NCBI GenBank assembly: GCA_009594995.1
Contig: VOPR01000066.1
Location: forward strand, 1 to 34,984
Direction: 5' to 3'
DNA from: Nitrospira sp.
Lineage (GTDB): Bacteria > Nitrospirota > Nitrospiria > Nitrospirales > Nitrospiraceae
DNA: 34,984 nt
Both the position numbers and the translations under genes were made by a program. This document shows, one piece after another, positions 8,789-17,170 of this stretch. A model generated the notes under the pieces. The model worked only from the letters and a program-made list of their open reading frames with translations. It was not told where the DNA came from and made no database searches. How positions within the stretch are numbered: position 1 is the stretch's first letter; each line of letters starts with the position of its first letter.

Positions 8789-9760
8789 ATGCAATACGTT
8801 CACCTCGGTCGTTCCGGCCTGCGAGTCAGCCGCCTCTGCCTCGGCACGATGAATTTCGGACCGCAGACCTCCGAAGCCGACAGTGCTCGCATCATGGATC
8901 ACGCCCTCGAACTCGGCATCAACTTCTTCGACAGTGCCAACGTTTACGGCTGGAAGGTCGGGGAAGGGGTGACGGAACAGATTGTCGGCCGCTGGCTGGC
9001 GCAAGGCGGCGGACGACGGGAGAAGGTCGTGCTGGCCACCAAGGTCTATGGCCGCATGGGTGATTGGCCCAACGAGTCACGATTGTCGGCTCGTCACATC
9101 AAGCGTGCCTGCGAAGACAGCTTGCGGCGTCTTCAGACCGACTATATCGACCTCTATCAAATGCACCATATCGATCGCGACTGTCCGTGGGAAGAAATCT
9201 GGCAGGCGATGGAGCAACTTTGCCGGGAAGGTAAAGTGCTCTACATCGGCAGCAGCAATTTTGCGGGCTGGCATCTCGCCCAGGCGCAGGAACTGGCGAA
9301 GTCACGCTATTTTCTCGGGCTGATTTCGGAGCAGAGTCTTTACAACCTGCTTGAACGAACCGTCGAACTGGAGGTGATTCCCGCCTGCCAGGCCTATGGC
9401 ATCGGGATCATTCCCTGGAGCCCCCTGGCGCGTGGCCTGCTCGGAGGCGCGCTGAGTCCGAGTACGACCGGTCGGCGAGCCAGCGAGGATGTCCGTAAAG
9501 ACATCGAGACGCACCGCGAAAAACTGAACGTCTATGAGCAATTTTGCAGAACGCTGAACGCCGCACCGGCCACCGTCGCCCTCGCCTGGCTCCTGCATCA
9601 ACCGGCAGTGACGGCTCCCATCATCGGCCCACGTACGATGGAGCAACTGACCGCCGCGATGCCAAGCCTGGACCTCACATTGTCGCCGGATCAGTTGAAA
9701 GCGCTGGACGCGATCTTTCCTGGTCCCGGAGGCGCAGCGCCGGAAGCTTATGCCTGGTAA
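8789..9760 (+). CDS. Aldo/keto reductase
   Basis: This 323-residue NADPH-dependent oxidoreductase has the AKR (alpha/beta)8 barrel. The catalytic tetrad is readable as Asp48 and Tyr53 (FFDSANVYG), Lys85 (LATKVYG) and His126 or His127 (QMHHID). GSSNFAGW and IIPWSPLARGLL lie at the usual places for the later strands and cofactor site. The frame is open for about 850 bp further upstream, over the antisense of amgK. The perfect AAGGAGG (8778-8784) 4 nt before this ATG fixes the start. The physiological substrate cannot be told. It is divergent from the amgK-murU pair. Confidence 0.95.
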   Translation: MQYVHLGRSGLRVSRLCLGTMNFGPQTSEADSARIMDHALELGINFFDSANVYGWKVGEGVTEQIVGRWLAQGGGRREKVVLATKVYGRMGDWPNESRLSARHIKRACEDSLRRLQTDYIDLYQMHHIDRDCPWEEIWQAMEQLCREGKVLYIGSSNFAGWHLAQAQELAKSRYFLGLISEQSLYNLLERTVELEVIPACQAYGIGIIPWSPLARGLLGGALSPSTTGRRASEDVRKDIETHREKLNVYEQFCRTLNAAPATVALAWLLHQPAVTAPIIGPRTMEQLTAAMPSLDLTLSPDQLKALDAIFPGPGGAAPEAYAW

Positions 9761-9776
9761 GTCCCGGCACCAGGCA
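9751..9776 (+). terminator. Hairpin at the end of the aldo/keto reductase gene
   Basis: TGCCTGGT (9751-9758) and ACCAGGCA (9769-9776) form a perfect 8-bp stem with a 10-nt loop, overlapping the TAA stop at 9758-9760. No clear T-run follows, so termination is likely but not certain. The bases from here to 10027 contain no gene I can support. Confidence 0.45.
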
Positions 9777-10027
9777 AACAGTTTGGGCAAATATTTCCTC
9801 CGCACGATCCTTCATAGGCACTCGTTCTCGACCCTATTCCCGCCGCCTTACTTTTGCGATGAGGCACTGAGACAGCTTGTGGCGTGAATGTTCCACGCCG
9901 ACTCTCGTCACATCCTTTGTCAGAAATTTTCCTGCTCCGACTCATTCTGAAACACATTCCGCAGGCATCCTAATTGCGTACCCTCAGCCTCACACGACGC
10001 AACTCATTCACCGCGAGGAGGGCACAC

Positions 10028-10333
10028 ATGCCGACAACCAACCTCCCCCCAAGTCCAGACGCAAGAACCGCCTCACCCCGCAACGCGAGGCCTGCCAGGG
10101 TGACAACCTGCTCAACCTGTCAAGGACACCTCGTCGCTGACCTCTATATTGACACCGTCGATGCCGGAGGCCACGTCTGGATTCGAGCATTACGTTGCGT
10201 TCGGTGCGGAAGTCTTGAAGGGACGGGAGCAGCGGGATCCGGATCGCACTCACGTGGCGGAACAAGCGGGTGGAGCGGACAGAGAACAATGCGGCAGGGA
10301 ATAGACGATGAAATGACTGCGTTAGGTACCTGA
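10028..10333 (+). CDS. Small zinc-ribbon-like hypothetical protein
   Basis: This 101-residue protein has two CxxC knuckles, Cys28/Cys31 (CSTC) and Cys57/Cys60 (CVRC). They are 25 residues apart, with the strand-like stretch LVADLYIDTV between them, a pattern expected of a single zinc ribbon. The N terminus (Pro/Arg-rich) and the Gly/Ser-rich C-terminal tail look disordered. The start is supported by GAGGAGGG about 6 nt upstream of the ATG; an in-frame ATG-like extension further upstream has no such site. Its end overlaps the end of the convergent VanZ-like gene by 12 bp. Small proteins of this type can bind nucleic acid or partners, but no function is assigned. Confidence 0.65.
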   Translation: MPTTNLPPSPDARTASPRNARPARVTTCSTCQGHLVADLYIDTVDAGGHVWIRALRCVRCGSLEGTGAAGSGSHSRGGTSGWSGQRTMRQGIDDEMTALGT

Positions 10334-10780
10334 CTGTGACAGGAACGGAGCCCCTTTGTGCCGTTCCATCAAACGCCACCCCCACGCCCCCAGCGTGCCG
10401 CCGACTGTGTCAGCGACCACATCGAACAGATCCGCCTCGCGAAACGGCACAAACAATTGATGCGTCTCATCGCTGACGCCGTAAAGCGCCGAACCGGCCA
10501 CTGCAGCCAACACCGCATGTTGCGTCATCCAACCCCCGGACCCATGACGGCAAGCGCGATAGAGCAAGGCTCCGAGCAGAGCATATTCGCTGAGATGCAG
10601 CACTTTGTCGGAAATATCTTTCAGCAGCGACGAGATTGCTTCAGGAGGGCTCGATATCGATGAGCCGAAAAATATAATCGCGGCATAGAGTCCCACCGGT
10701 CCCCAGTACCGTAGGACCGAGAGCGCAGTCCTGGACGATCCTATTTGCATGTCCGCCGAGACTACCTGATCAGATGCCAT
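10322..10780 (-). CDS. VanZ-like membrane protein
   Basis: This 152-residue protein has about four predicted membrane segments, the clearest at about 26-43 and 88-102. It carries the conserved polar pattern of the VanZ family: D58-K59 then H62 and E65-Y66 (DKVLHLSEY), and later DETHQLFVPFREADLFD (104-120) followed by Asp124. The family is named for a teicoplanin-resistance protein, but most members have no known role in resistance; a cell-envelope function is the usual guess. Purine-rich GGGGAA lies about 10 nt upstream of the start. It is divergent from the GH57 gene. The 150 bp between them hold no other gene. Confidence 0.85.
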   Translation of the reverse strand: MASDQVVSADMQIGSSRTALSVLRYWGPVGLYAAIIFFGSSISSPPEAISSLLKDISDKVLHLSEYALLGALLYRACRHGSGGWMTQHAVLAAVAGSALYGVSDETHQLFVPFREADLFDVVADTVGGTLGAWGWRLMERHKGAPFLSQSGT

Positions 10781-10930
10781 CTTCGTGTATTCCCCGCTTC
10801 ATACATTCATCGTCGCGACACTACCTATGCAGAGACTCAAGCGATGATCGTGCATTCTCAATCCCGCCCTTTCGTTGCAACCCTCATACCCCTATGACAT
10901 ACTGCCCGGTAGTCTGCAAGAAACTTCCCG

Positions 10931-13135
10931 ATGAAAACCATACAGCTCTGTTTTCTCTGGCATATGCACCAGCCGTACTACACGGACCCGCTCACCGGGT
11001 CCGCCAGTATGCCGTGGGTCCGCTTGCATGCCACAAAGGCCTACTACGACATGGCCTTTCTGCTCGATCGGTTCCCTCAGGCTCGCTCGACTTTTAACTT
11101 CACCCCGTCGCTGTTGCTGCAACTGGAGGAATTTTCGGCCGGTCGCGTCCGGGACCTGTTTCTTGAATACGCACAACGTCCGGCCGCCGATCTCACGCCC
11201 ACGGAGAAGGCCTTCCTCATCCGCCATTTCTTTTCGGCCAACTGGGCCACGATGGTGCGGCCTTTTCCTCGTTACCAGGAACTCCTGATCAAACGCGGCA
11301 TCGATGTTCAGGGGCAGGACTTAGACCGGGTAGCCAAGCAGTTTTCAACCCAGGAATTCCTCGATCTACAAGTCTGGCACAACCTGGCCTGGTTCGGATA
11401 CGGCAGCCTGCAGCACTTTCCGCGCCTCGCGGACCTGCGCGCAAAAAATCGAGTCTTTACCGAAGAGGACAAACAGGAAGTGCTGGCCCTGCAGCAAACC
11501 GCGATCCGGCAGATCGTCCCGATGTACAAGGCGCTTCAGGAACGCGGACAGATCGAACTGACCACGACGCCGTTTTTTCACCCGATCCTTCCCCTCGTCA
11601 TCGATTCGGAGTTTACGCGCCGCGCCAGGCCGGATCTGCCGCTTCCCGCGCGCTTTCATGCCCCCGCGGATGCCGAGGCGCAAGTCAGGCGGGCGATCGA
11701 GTACCACACACACACGTTCGGCCGGGCACCGGCCGGGCTTTGGCCCTCCGAAGGGTCCGTCTGCCCTGAGCTGTTACCGATCTTAGGGAAAGCCGGGATC
11801 CGCTGGCTGGCGACGGACGAAGGCATTCTTTACCGCTCGCTGCAGATGGCCGGGCAGGCGTGGAACCGCCACTACCATCTTTATCAACCCTATGCGGTCG
11901 GGACGGAAACCCACCCACTCTCCATCCTGTTCCGCGACCGGGACATTTCCGACGCGTTCGGCTTCGTCTACCATAAGACCACACCGGAGTCCGCCGCCGA
12001 CGACGTCCTCCGGAGAATCCGCAGCCTCGCATACGACATCCCGCTGGAGAACGGAATTATCGGAGTGATTCTCGATGGCGAAAATCCGTGGGAGCATTAC
12101 CATGACGGCGGTGAGCGCTTTCTCTCCCTCCTCTTTCGCGCATTCGAAAACGATGGGCTCCAACTCGGCCACGGTATTCGCGTACACCTGAATACCGTCA
12201 GTCGTGCCATGGAAGCAGTTCCGCCAACCCAACGTCTCGATCAGCTCCATTCCGGTTCCTGGATCAACCAGGATTTCAAAATCTGGATCGGCCACCAGGA
12301 AGACAATCGCGGCTGGGACCTCCTCCAACATACGCGGGCGCGCCTCGTCGAACTGACGCCGTCGTTGGAGCCGGATAAGGCGCGCGCAGCCTGGGACGAA
12401 CTGTATGCCGCCGAAGGCAGCGACTGGTTCTGGTGGTATGGCGATGATTTCGACACCGACTACAAACAGGAATTCGATCGGTTGTTCCGCACCCACCTGC
12501 GCAACGTCTGGACTTATGCCGGAATGACGCCCCCCGAGATCCTGAATCAACCCCTGGTGGAAGCCCGCACGCCGCAAGGTCTGGATCTGGTGCAATTGCC
12601 GATGGCTCTGATCACACCAACCCTGGACGGCCTGGCGTCGAACTTTTTCGAATGGCGCGGCGCCGGCACCATCAATCCGACTCCGCCATTGGGGGCGATG
12701 TGGAAATCCGAAGGACTCTTCACCGCCATTTCCTTCGGATTCGATCGCGAACACCTGTACCTCCGCCTCGATCTCGATGAACGATCGGAAACACGCCAGG
12801 AACAGTGCAGCGCGGATCTGTACATCGGCTCAGGGATTCAGCAATACAGGCTGTCGTTCGCCCTGACACCGGGCGGAGTCGAGGCATTCCTCCTCGCCCG
12901 GGCGGATGAATCCGGCACCTATCGCGACATGGGCTCGTACAGCACGATCTGCCGGCGAAAGATTCTGGAGTTGGGCATTCCGTTCAAAGACCTGGAGATT
13001 GATGTCGGCACAGAATTGCGATTGACGCTGACCGTGTCGGAACACGGGATGGAAATCGCACGGTATCCCCATCACAGCCCGGCCACCTTCAATCGACCGG
13101 GGGACGACTTTGAAGCTACGATGTGGCGGGTGTAA
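10931..13135 (+). CDS. Glycoside hydrolase family 57 protein
   Basis: This 734-residue GH57 enzyme acts on alpha-glucans, as an amylase or glucanotransferase. The family's conserved regions appear in order: HMHQP (11-15), the GQIEL...FFHP stretch (206-218), WPSEG with the probable nucleophile Glu274, ATDEG (294-298), and LDGENPWEHY with the probable acid/base Asp382. The catalytic part ends near residue 480. The last 200 or so residues contain beta-strand-like sequence typical of the C-terminal domain in this subgroup. No signal peptide is present, so it probably works on internal glycogen-like polymer. The GalT-like gene starts 41 bp downstream in the same direction, suggesting one sugar-phosphate operon. 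Exact specificity is not readable. Confidence 0.92.
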   Translation: MKTIQLCFLWHMHQPYYTDPLTGSASMPWVRLHATKAYYDMAFLLDRFPQARSTFNFTPSLLLQLEEFSAGRVRDLFLEYAQRPAADLTPTEKAFLIRHFFSANWATMVRPFPRYQELLIKRGIDVQGQDLDRVAKQFSTQEFLDLQVWHNLAWFGYGSLQHFPRLADLRAKNRVFTEEDKQEVLALQQTAIRQIVPMYKALQERGQIELTTTPFFHPILPLVIDSEFTRRARPDLPLPARFHAPADAEAQVRRAIEYHTHTFGRAPAGLWPSEGSVCPELLPILGKAGIRWLATDEGILYRSLQMAGQAWNRHYHLYQPYAVGTETHPLSILFRDRDISDAFGFVYHKTTPESAADDVLRRIRSLAYDIPLENGIIGVILDGENPWEHYHDGGERFLSLLFRAFENDGLQLGHGIRVHLNTVSRAMEAVPPTQRLDQLHSGSWINQDFKIWIGHQEDNRGWDLLQHTRARLVELTPSLEPDKARAAWDELYAAEGSDWFWWYGDDFDTDYKQEFDRLFRTHLRNVWTYAGMTPPEILNQPLVEARTPQGLDLVQLPMALITPTLDGLASNFFEWRGAGTINPTPPLGAMWKSEGLFTAISFGFDREHLYLRLDLDERSETRQEQCSADLYIGSGIQQYRLSFALTPGGVEAFLLARADESGTYRDMGSYSTICRRKILELGIPFKDLEIDVGTELRLTLTVSEHGMEIARYPHHSPATFNRPGDDFEATMWRV

Positions 13136-13176
13136 CCACACACACCTGGCCACTAATTTGAACGTGAGGAGACGAG

Positions 13177-14178
13177 ATGCCTGAGTTACGCAGAGACCCG
13201 ATCGTCGGCCGCTGGGTGATTATTTCAACCGAACGGAGCGGACGCCCCCAGGACGTGCATATGCCCTCTGCGCCCCTTCCCTCTGCGTCGATGTGTCCGT
13301 TTTGTCCGGGACAGGAACGCCTGACGCCCAGAGAGATCCTTGCCTACCGCCCCCATGCCTCCGAACCCGACAGCCCGAATTGGACCGTGCGTGTCATCCC
13401 CAATAAATTCCCGGCCCTGCACGTGGAAGGAGACATGGGTCGGGAAGGCCTGGGGCTGTATGACCGTATGAACGGCATCGGCGCCCATGAAGTCATCATT
13501 GAAACCCCTACCCATAAGGAAAACCTCAGCGACCTGCCGGCGAAGCGGGTTGAGGATGTCCTCTGGGCCTATCGTGACCGGATTCTGGATCTGAAGAAAG
13601 ACCTTCGGCTTCGGTACATCCTCATCTTCAAGAATCACGGGGCGGCAGCCGGCGCCACACTGGAACACAGCCATTCGCAACTGATCGCCTTGCCAGTTGT
13701 GCCGACCAGTGTCCTGGAAGAGATGGACGGCTGCCGGCAACACTTCCAGCAGAAAGAACGCTGCATTTATTGCGATATCCTGCGGCAGGAATCAGCGGAA
13801 GGAACGCGGGTGGTGCTCGAGAATCCGGAATTCCTCTGCCTCACGCCGTATGCGCCCCGGTTTCCATTCGAGATGTGGATTCTCCCCAAGCGCCATGCCG
13901 GGTATTTTGAAGAATGCCAACGAACCCAGTTCGAGTTTCTGGCCCCGATGCTGGGGGAAGCGCTCCGGCGTATGGACGCAGTGCTGGCCAATCCGGCCTA
14001 CAACTTCATCCTGCACAGCTCGCCGCTGCATGAAAAGACGGGTGATTTCTACCACTGGCACATCGAGATCATTCCAAAACTGACGCAGGTGGCGGGATTT
14101 GAATGGGGCACGGGATTCTACATCAACCCGGTGTCGCCGGAAGAAGCGGCCAAATGCCTGAGGGACGCCGTGCTGTAA
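13177..14178 (+). CDS. galT: Galactose-1-phosphate uridylyltransferase-like protein
   Basis: This 333-residue member of the HIT superfamily shows Cys40/Cys43 (CPFC) as one zinc pair, NKFPAL (76-81), the sequence IFKNHGAAAGA (150-160) and the active-site triad region HSHSQ (164-168), in which His166 should be the uridylylated residue. A second half with CIYCD and HWHIEIIP completes the fold. GalT moves UMP between UDP-glucose and galactose-1-phosphate. Proximity to a GH57 enzyme also fits the related ADP-glucose phosphorylases, so substrate is uncertain. GAGGAG precedes the ATG by about 5 nt. Confidence 0.85.
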   Translation: MPELRRDPIVGRWVIISTERSGRPQDVHMPSAPLPSASMCPFCPGQERLTPREILAYRPHASEPDSPNWTVRVIPNKFPALHVEGDMGREGLGLYDRMNGIGAHEVIIETPTHKENLSDLPAKRVEDVLWAYRDRILDLKKDLRLRYILIFKNHGAAAGATLEHSHSQLIALPVVPTSVLEEMDGCRQHFQQKERCIYCDILRQESAEGTRVVLENPEFLCLTPYAPRFPFEMWILPKRHAGYFEECQRTQFEFLAPMLGEALRRMDAVLANPAYNFILHSSPLHEKTGDFYHWHIEIIPKLTQVAGFEWGTGFYINPVSPEEAAKCLRDAVL

Positions 14179-14273
14179 GTGAGTCCGGCAACCTCGATAC
14201 AGGCACTCCTCCGCTCCGCATGGGGCGCTGAACAGGGGTTGCCTCTCCACTCTCACCTTTTTGCTCGTCCGGC

Positions 14274-15389
14274 ATGAGACGGGCCGGTTTCTCCCTTATC
14301 AGCATAGGCCTTGGGGTCGTCTTCGCGCTTCTCGCCATGGAACTGGTACTGAGGGTCCTCCCTGTGAATGAGGGGGCGCGCCCCCAGGCCGTCGATCAGG
14401 AACACCCGGTCCGCCATCTGGAGCCCCGCCGTACATTTACCTGGTCGAAGGAATGGAATTTCGCGATCGTCAACCAAGTCCGCACGAACAACTACGGCTT
14501 CGTGAATGACCAGGACTATGTGCCCGACTCACCGTCGCCGCTGCTGGCCCTCATCGGGGACAGTTATGTGGAAGCATTGATGGTGCCGTTTTCCGACACA
14601 GTGGCCGGTCGCCTCGCCAGAGCGACGGCCCCGGCGAAGCGGGTGTATTCTTTCGGCACATCCAGTTCGGCCTTGAGCAATTATCTCGCCTATGCTCAGT
14701 ATGTCGCGAAGGAGTTCCATCCTCAGGCGATGGCCTTCATCATCATCGGTAACGATTTTGACGAGAGCCTGCTCACTTATAAAAATGAGCCGGGACACTA
14801 TTACTTCGTAGATGATGCCTCCGGCGCGCTCGCCCTGCAACGGATCGACTATCGGCCATCCACCTGGCGTACGATGATCAGGAGTTCTGCCCTGGTGCGC
14901 TACGTCACCTTGAACACGGGTGTGCTGGACGCCCTGCTTAAATGGCAACACCTGCCGTTGGGTCGACTTTCTGACGTATCCAGCTTTGTCGGCAATACGC
15001 GCGCGCAAGCCGACCGGCCACGCATCGTGGAATCACAACGCGCGATCAATGCCTTTCTCACCATGCTCCCCACTGCCTCGGGCCTGCCACCCGAGCGGAT
15101 TGTATTTACGGTAGACGGCATGCGGCCGCACCTCTACCACCCGGTGACACTTCAATCAGCCTCGGGCTCCTACGTCGATCAGATGCGTCGATACTTTATC
15201 GAACAGGCGAGGGAAAAAGGATTTGAAGTGATCGACCTGCAATCACGCTTTGTGGACCATTTCGCGGAGCACCGTCGCAAGTTCGAATTCCCGACCGATA
15301 ACCACTGGAACGCCTTGGGCCATGAGGTCGCCGGAGACGCGATCTCTCATTCGGCCCTCTATCACTGGTTCAGCACCCTCGCCAGATAG
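14274..15389 (+). CDS. Membrane-anchored SGNH/GDSL-type hydrolase-like protein
   Basis: This 371-residue protein opens with a short basic tip and one hydrophobic segment (about 7-30), a signal anchor that would place the rest outside the membrane. The catalytic domain shows the three SGNH signatures: LIGDSYVEA with Ser97, IIGND (157-161), and TDNHWNALGH near 341-350, giving Asp342 and His344. The DxHWN form resembles AlgJ/AlgX-type O-acetyltransferase domains that modify exopolysaccharides. Its position after two sugar-metabolism genes fits carbohydrate acyl modification, but esterase activity is equally possible. The 95 bp after galT hold nothing else. Confidence 0.78.
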   Translation: MRRAGFSLISIGLGVVFALLAMELVLRVLPVNEGARPQAVDQEHPVRHLEPRRTFTWSKEWNFAIVNQVRTNNYGFVNDQDYVPDSPSPLLALIGDSYVEALMVPFSDTVAGRLARATAPAKRVYSFGTSSSALSNYLAYAQYVAKEFHPQAMAFIIIGNDFDESLLTYKNEPGHYYFVDDASGALALQRIDYRPSTWRTMIRSSALVRYVTLNTGVLDALLKWQHLPLGRLSDVSSFVGNTRAQADRPRIVESQRAINAFLTMLPTASGLPPERIVFTVDGMRPHLYHPVTLQSASGSYVDQMRRYFIEQAREKGFEVIDLQSRFVDHFAEHRRKFEFPTDNHWNALGHEVAGDAISHSALYHWFSTLAR

Positions 15390-15456
15390 ACCCGCCTGTT
15401 ACGAGAGCCCTGTGCCCCCCCAGCGGCTCAACGCATCATTTTGGCCCCGAGCCGAT

Positions 15457-15491
15457 TGGACAAATTCAATTCTGTACCTGAATTTTGTCCA
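15457..15491. other. AT-rich inverted repeat between the SGNH gene and the small membrane-protein gene
   Basis: TGGACAAA (15457-15464) pairs with TTTGTCCA (15484-15491), continued by TTCA/TGAA after a one-base bulge, around a 10-nt loop. It stands out from the GC-rich surroundings. It may be an operator for the gene at 15611 or the 3' end of the upstream message; no T-run is present. Confidence 0.4.
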
Positions 15492-15610
15492 GTATATTTC
15501 CTTGCAATGACCACGTACACGAGGGTATACAAGCCACGTAACTAACCTTGGATTCATCCATACGGAACGGGATGGGGAGGCAGATTCCACCAGGAAGGTA
15601 GGAGGGTATT

Positions 15611-15763
15611 GTGAAGGCGCAGAATTTTGATTGGAAAGAGTCATCCTTCAGCGAACTGGACGTCAATAACCAAAAGTATAAGCGTCTGGCACTCGCATCC
15701 GCGCTTCTGTTCCTCAGCGTGGTCGCCCTGCTGATCTTTCAGATCATCCAGGGCATCAAGTAA
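15611..15763 (+). CDS. 50-residue single-pass membrane protein
   Basis: A short gene starting with GTG has an excellent Shine-Dalgarno (GGAGGG at 15601-15606, 4 nt before the start) and ends in TAA. The product has a polar N-terminal half ([16 protein letters not shown]...) and one hydrophobic helix at about 26-46 ([21 protein letters not shown]), ending QGIK. The Lys/Arg cluster just before the helix suggests the N terminus stays in the cytoplasm. It is too short for most gene finders. I do not recognise a family. The strong initiation site and clean amphipathic-to-membrane design argue that it is real; a regulatory or structural small membrane protein is the likeliest type. Confidence 0.65.
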   Translation: MKAQNFDWKESSFSELDVNNQKYKRLALASALLFLSVVALLIFQIIQGIK

Positions 15764-15771
15764 ACACGCAG

Positions 15772-15786
15772 TTGCGTTCAACGCAA
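15772..15786. promoter_or_regulatory. 15-bp perfect dyad TTGCGTTCAACGCAA
   Basis: TTGCGTT (15772-15778) and AACGCAA (15780-15786) are exact reverse complements around one base. The size and symmetry suit a dimeric repressor site. It lies 9 bp after the small membrane-protein gene and about 130 bp upstream of ttuB. No regulator is identified. Confidence 0.35.
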
Positions 15787-15881
15787 ACTCCACGGCGCCC
15801 CCCCTAGAAGGGCTTCCCTACTCAACGCGATGGTCGAGCGCTGTCTTGGTTCGCCCGCACCGTACCGGGCAGGCACAGCGC

Positions 15882-15891
15882 GATTGCAATC
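15882..15891. promoter_or_regulatory. Palindrome GATTGCAATC upstream of ttuB
   Basis: A perfect 10-bp palindrome lies 27 bp before the ttuB start and is flanked by GCGC-rich arms that extend the symmetry imperfectly. It could be an operator or chance; a single copy cannot decide. Confidence 0.25.
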
Positions 15892-15918
15892 CCGCGCGCA
15901 TCAGCCGTATCATCGCGC

Positions 15919-16116
15919 ATGCTCGTTCAATTGAGTCACCCTCACAGACAAGTCGAGATCAAAGGCCCCAAGCGCACCAAGGAACTGCTGCGCGAACTCA
16001 ATCTGGTCATGGAAGCGCACCTGGTCATCCGCGGCGATGAACTCGTCACGGAAGATGAAATGCTCGCCGACGCCGACCAGATCGAAATCCGGCCGGTCAT
16101 TTCGGGCGGAGTATAG
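15919..16116 (+). CDS. ttuB: TtuB/ThiS/MoaD-like sulfur-carrier protein
   Basis: This 65-residue ubiquitin-fold protein resembles Thermus TtuB, which hands thiocarboxylate sulfur to TtuA for 2-thiolation of tRNA uridine. It reads VQLSHPHRQVEIKG, KELLRELNL, HLVIRGDELVTEDEML and DQIEIRPVISGG, matching the expected strand-helix-strand order. The usual C terminus is a bare Gly-Gly. Here the frame reads Gly63-Gly64-Val65 before TAG, leaving one extra residue that would have to be removed or tolerated before adenylation. No clear Shine-Dalgarno precedes the ATG. The ttuA gene follows 88 bp downstream on the same strand, which is the main functional evidence. Confidence 0.82.
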   Translation: MLVQLSHPHRQVEIKGPKRTKELLRELNLVMEAHLVIRGDELVTEDEMLADADQIEIRPVISGGV

Positions 16117-16204
16117 CTATCGGCGGTCAGCAATCAGCTCTCAGCCGCGGGATCGAAGTAACACGATCACTCCTGTCGCTGAAGACTGCCAGCTTGATGA
16201 AACC

Positions 16205-17149
16205 ATGAACTGTACCAAGTGCCCGACCAGTACACGCGCGGTCATCGGCTTACCACGGCACAATGCCGCCTTCTGCAAGGCTTGCTTTACCACCTTTGTC
16301 CATGAGCAGGTCGCGCGCGCAATCAAGGCGTTCAAGATGTTTACGCCGGAGGATCGGATCCTCGTCGCGGTCTCGGGCGGCAAAGACAGTCTCGCCCTCT
16401 GGCATATCCTGCTTACGCTCGGGTATCGCGCCGACGCCCTCTACGTCAATCTTGGCATCGGCAGCTATTCGGAAGAGTCACATCGCAAAGTGCAACACTA
16501 CGCCGAAACCGTAGCTGCCGCCCGTGGCGGAAAATTACTGGTCCATGTCGTTGAACAAGAGGCAGGCGCCGGCATCCGTGAACTGGCCACGATTCTTCAT
16601 CGTCCTACCTGCTCGACCTGCGGAACGATCAAGCGTTACCAGTTTAATCGCGCGGCGGTGGAGCAGGAGTATGATGTGATGGCCACCGGCCACAATCTCG
16701 ACGATGAAGCGGCACGCCTGCTGGGAAACGTCTTGCACTGGCAGGACGAATATCTGGAGAAACAAAGCCCCACGTTGCCGGCATCGGTGGAAGGTTTTTC
16801 AAAGAAGGTCAAACCCCTCTGCCGCCTGTCCGAACGAGAAATCGCGGCCTATGCGGTGGTCAATCGCATCGACTACATCGTTGAAGAATGCCCCATGGCC
16901 AAGGGCTCGAAGATGATCCTCTATAAAGAAGTTCTCAACCGGCTGGAAACGGAATCACCCGGCACCAAGCAGCGCTTCTATTGGGGATTTTTGGAGAAAC
17001 AAACCAAACCCGAACCCACGACGGAGTCCATGGCCGAGAAGGATCAACGCACGCTCACACCCTGCGAATCCTGCGGTCAACCCACCACCGCCGGCACCTG
17101 TTCCTACTGCAAGATGATGGCAAAGGCCAAAGCCGCCGCGCCCCGCTGA
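16205..17149 (+). CDS. ttuA: tRNA 2-thiouridine synthetase, TtuA-like
   Basis: This 314-residue PP-loop ATPase of the TtuA/TtcA group adenylates a uridine in tRNA before sulfur insertion. It has an N-terminal zinc ribbon (MNCTKC then CKAC), the PP-loop SGGKDS near residue 57-62, a CSTCG pair and the later Cys in EECPMAKG, which together can ligate an Fe-S cluster. ATGHNLDDEAARLLGN and MILYKEVLNRLE are near-diagnostic of TtuA, and a second zinc ribbon (CESC...CSYC) closes the protein. In Thermus the product is 5-methyl-2-thiouridine at position 54. The frame is open further upstream, but that part overlaps ttuB and does not resemble protein; MNCTKC is the family's usual start. It converges on the DUF2235 gene with a 21-bp gap. 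Confidence 0.9.
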   Translation: MNCTKCPTSTRAVIGLPRHNAAFCKACFTTFVHEQVARAIKAFKMFTPEDRILVAVSGGKDSLALWHILLTLGYRADALYVNLGIGSYSEESHRKVQHYAETVAAARGGKLLVHVVEQEAGAGIRELATILHRPTCSTCGTIKRYQFNRAAVEQEYDVMATGHNLDDEAARLLGNVLHWQDEYLEKQSPTLPASVEGFSKKVKPLCRLSEREIAAYAVVNRIDYIVEECPMAKGSKMILYKEVLNRLETESPGTKQRFYWGFLEKQTKPEPTTESMAEKDQRTLTPCESCGQPTTAGTCSYCKMMAKAKAAAPR

Positions 17150-17170
17150 CCTCTCCTTCGACACCTCTTC

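Noticed and set aside
11783..12754. Minus-strand frame of 323 codons opposite the GH57 gene
   Set aside because: It has no recognisable family features, and the GH57 catalytic motifs are on the plus strand.
16037..16204. Upstream extension of ttuA overlapping ttuB
   Set aside because: The extra residues do not resemble the family; MNCTKC at 16205 is the usual TtuA start.
16117..16204. Short repeated-looking CAGCAATCAGCTCTCAG stretch between ttuB and ttuA
   Set aside because: It is too short and irregular to call a repeat array or structured RNA.
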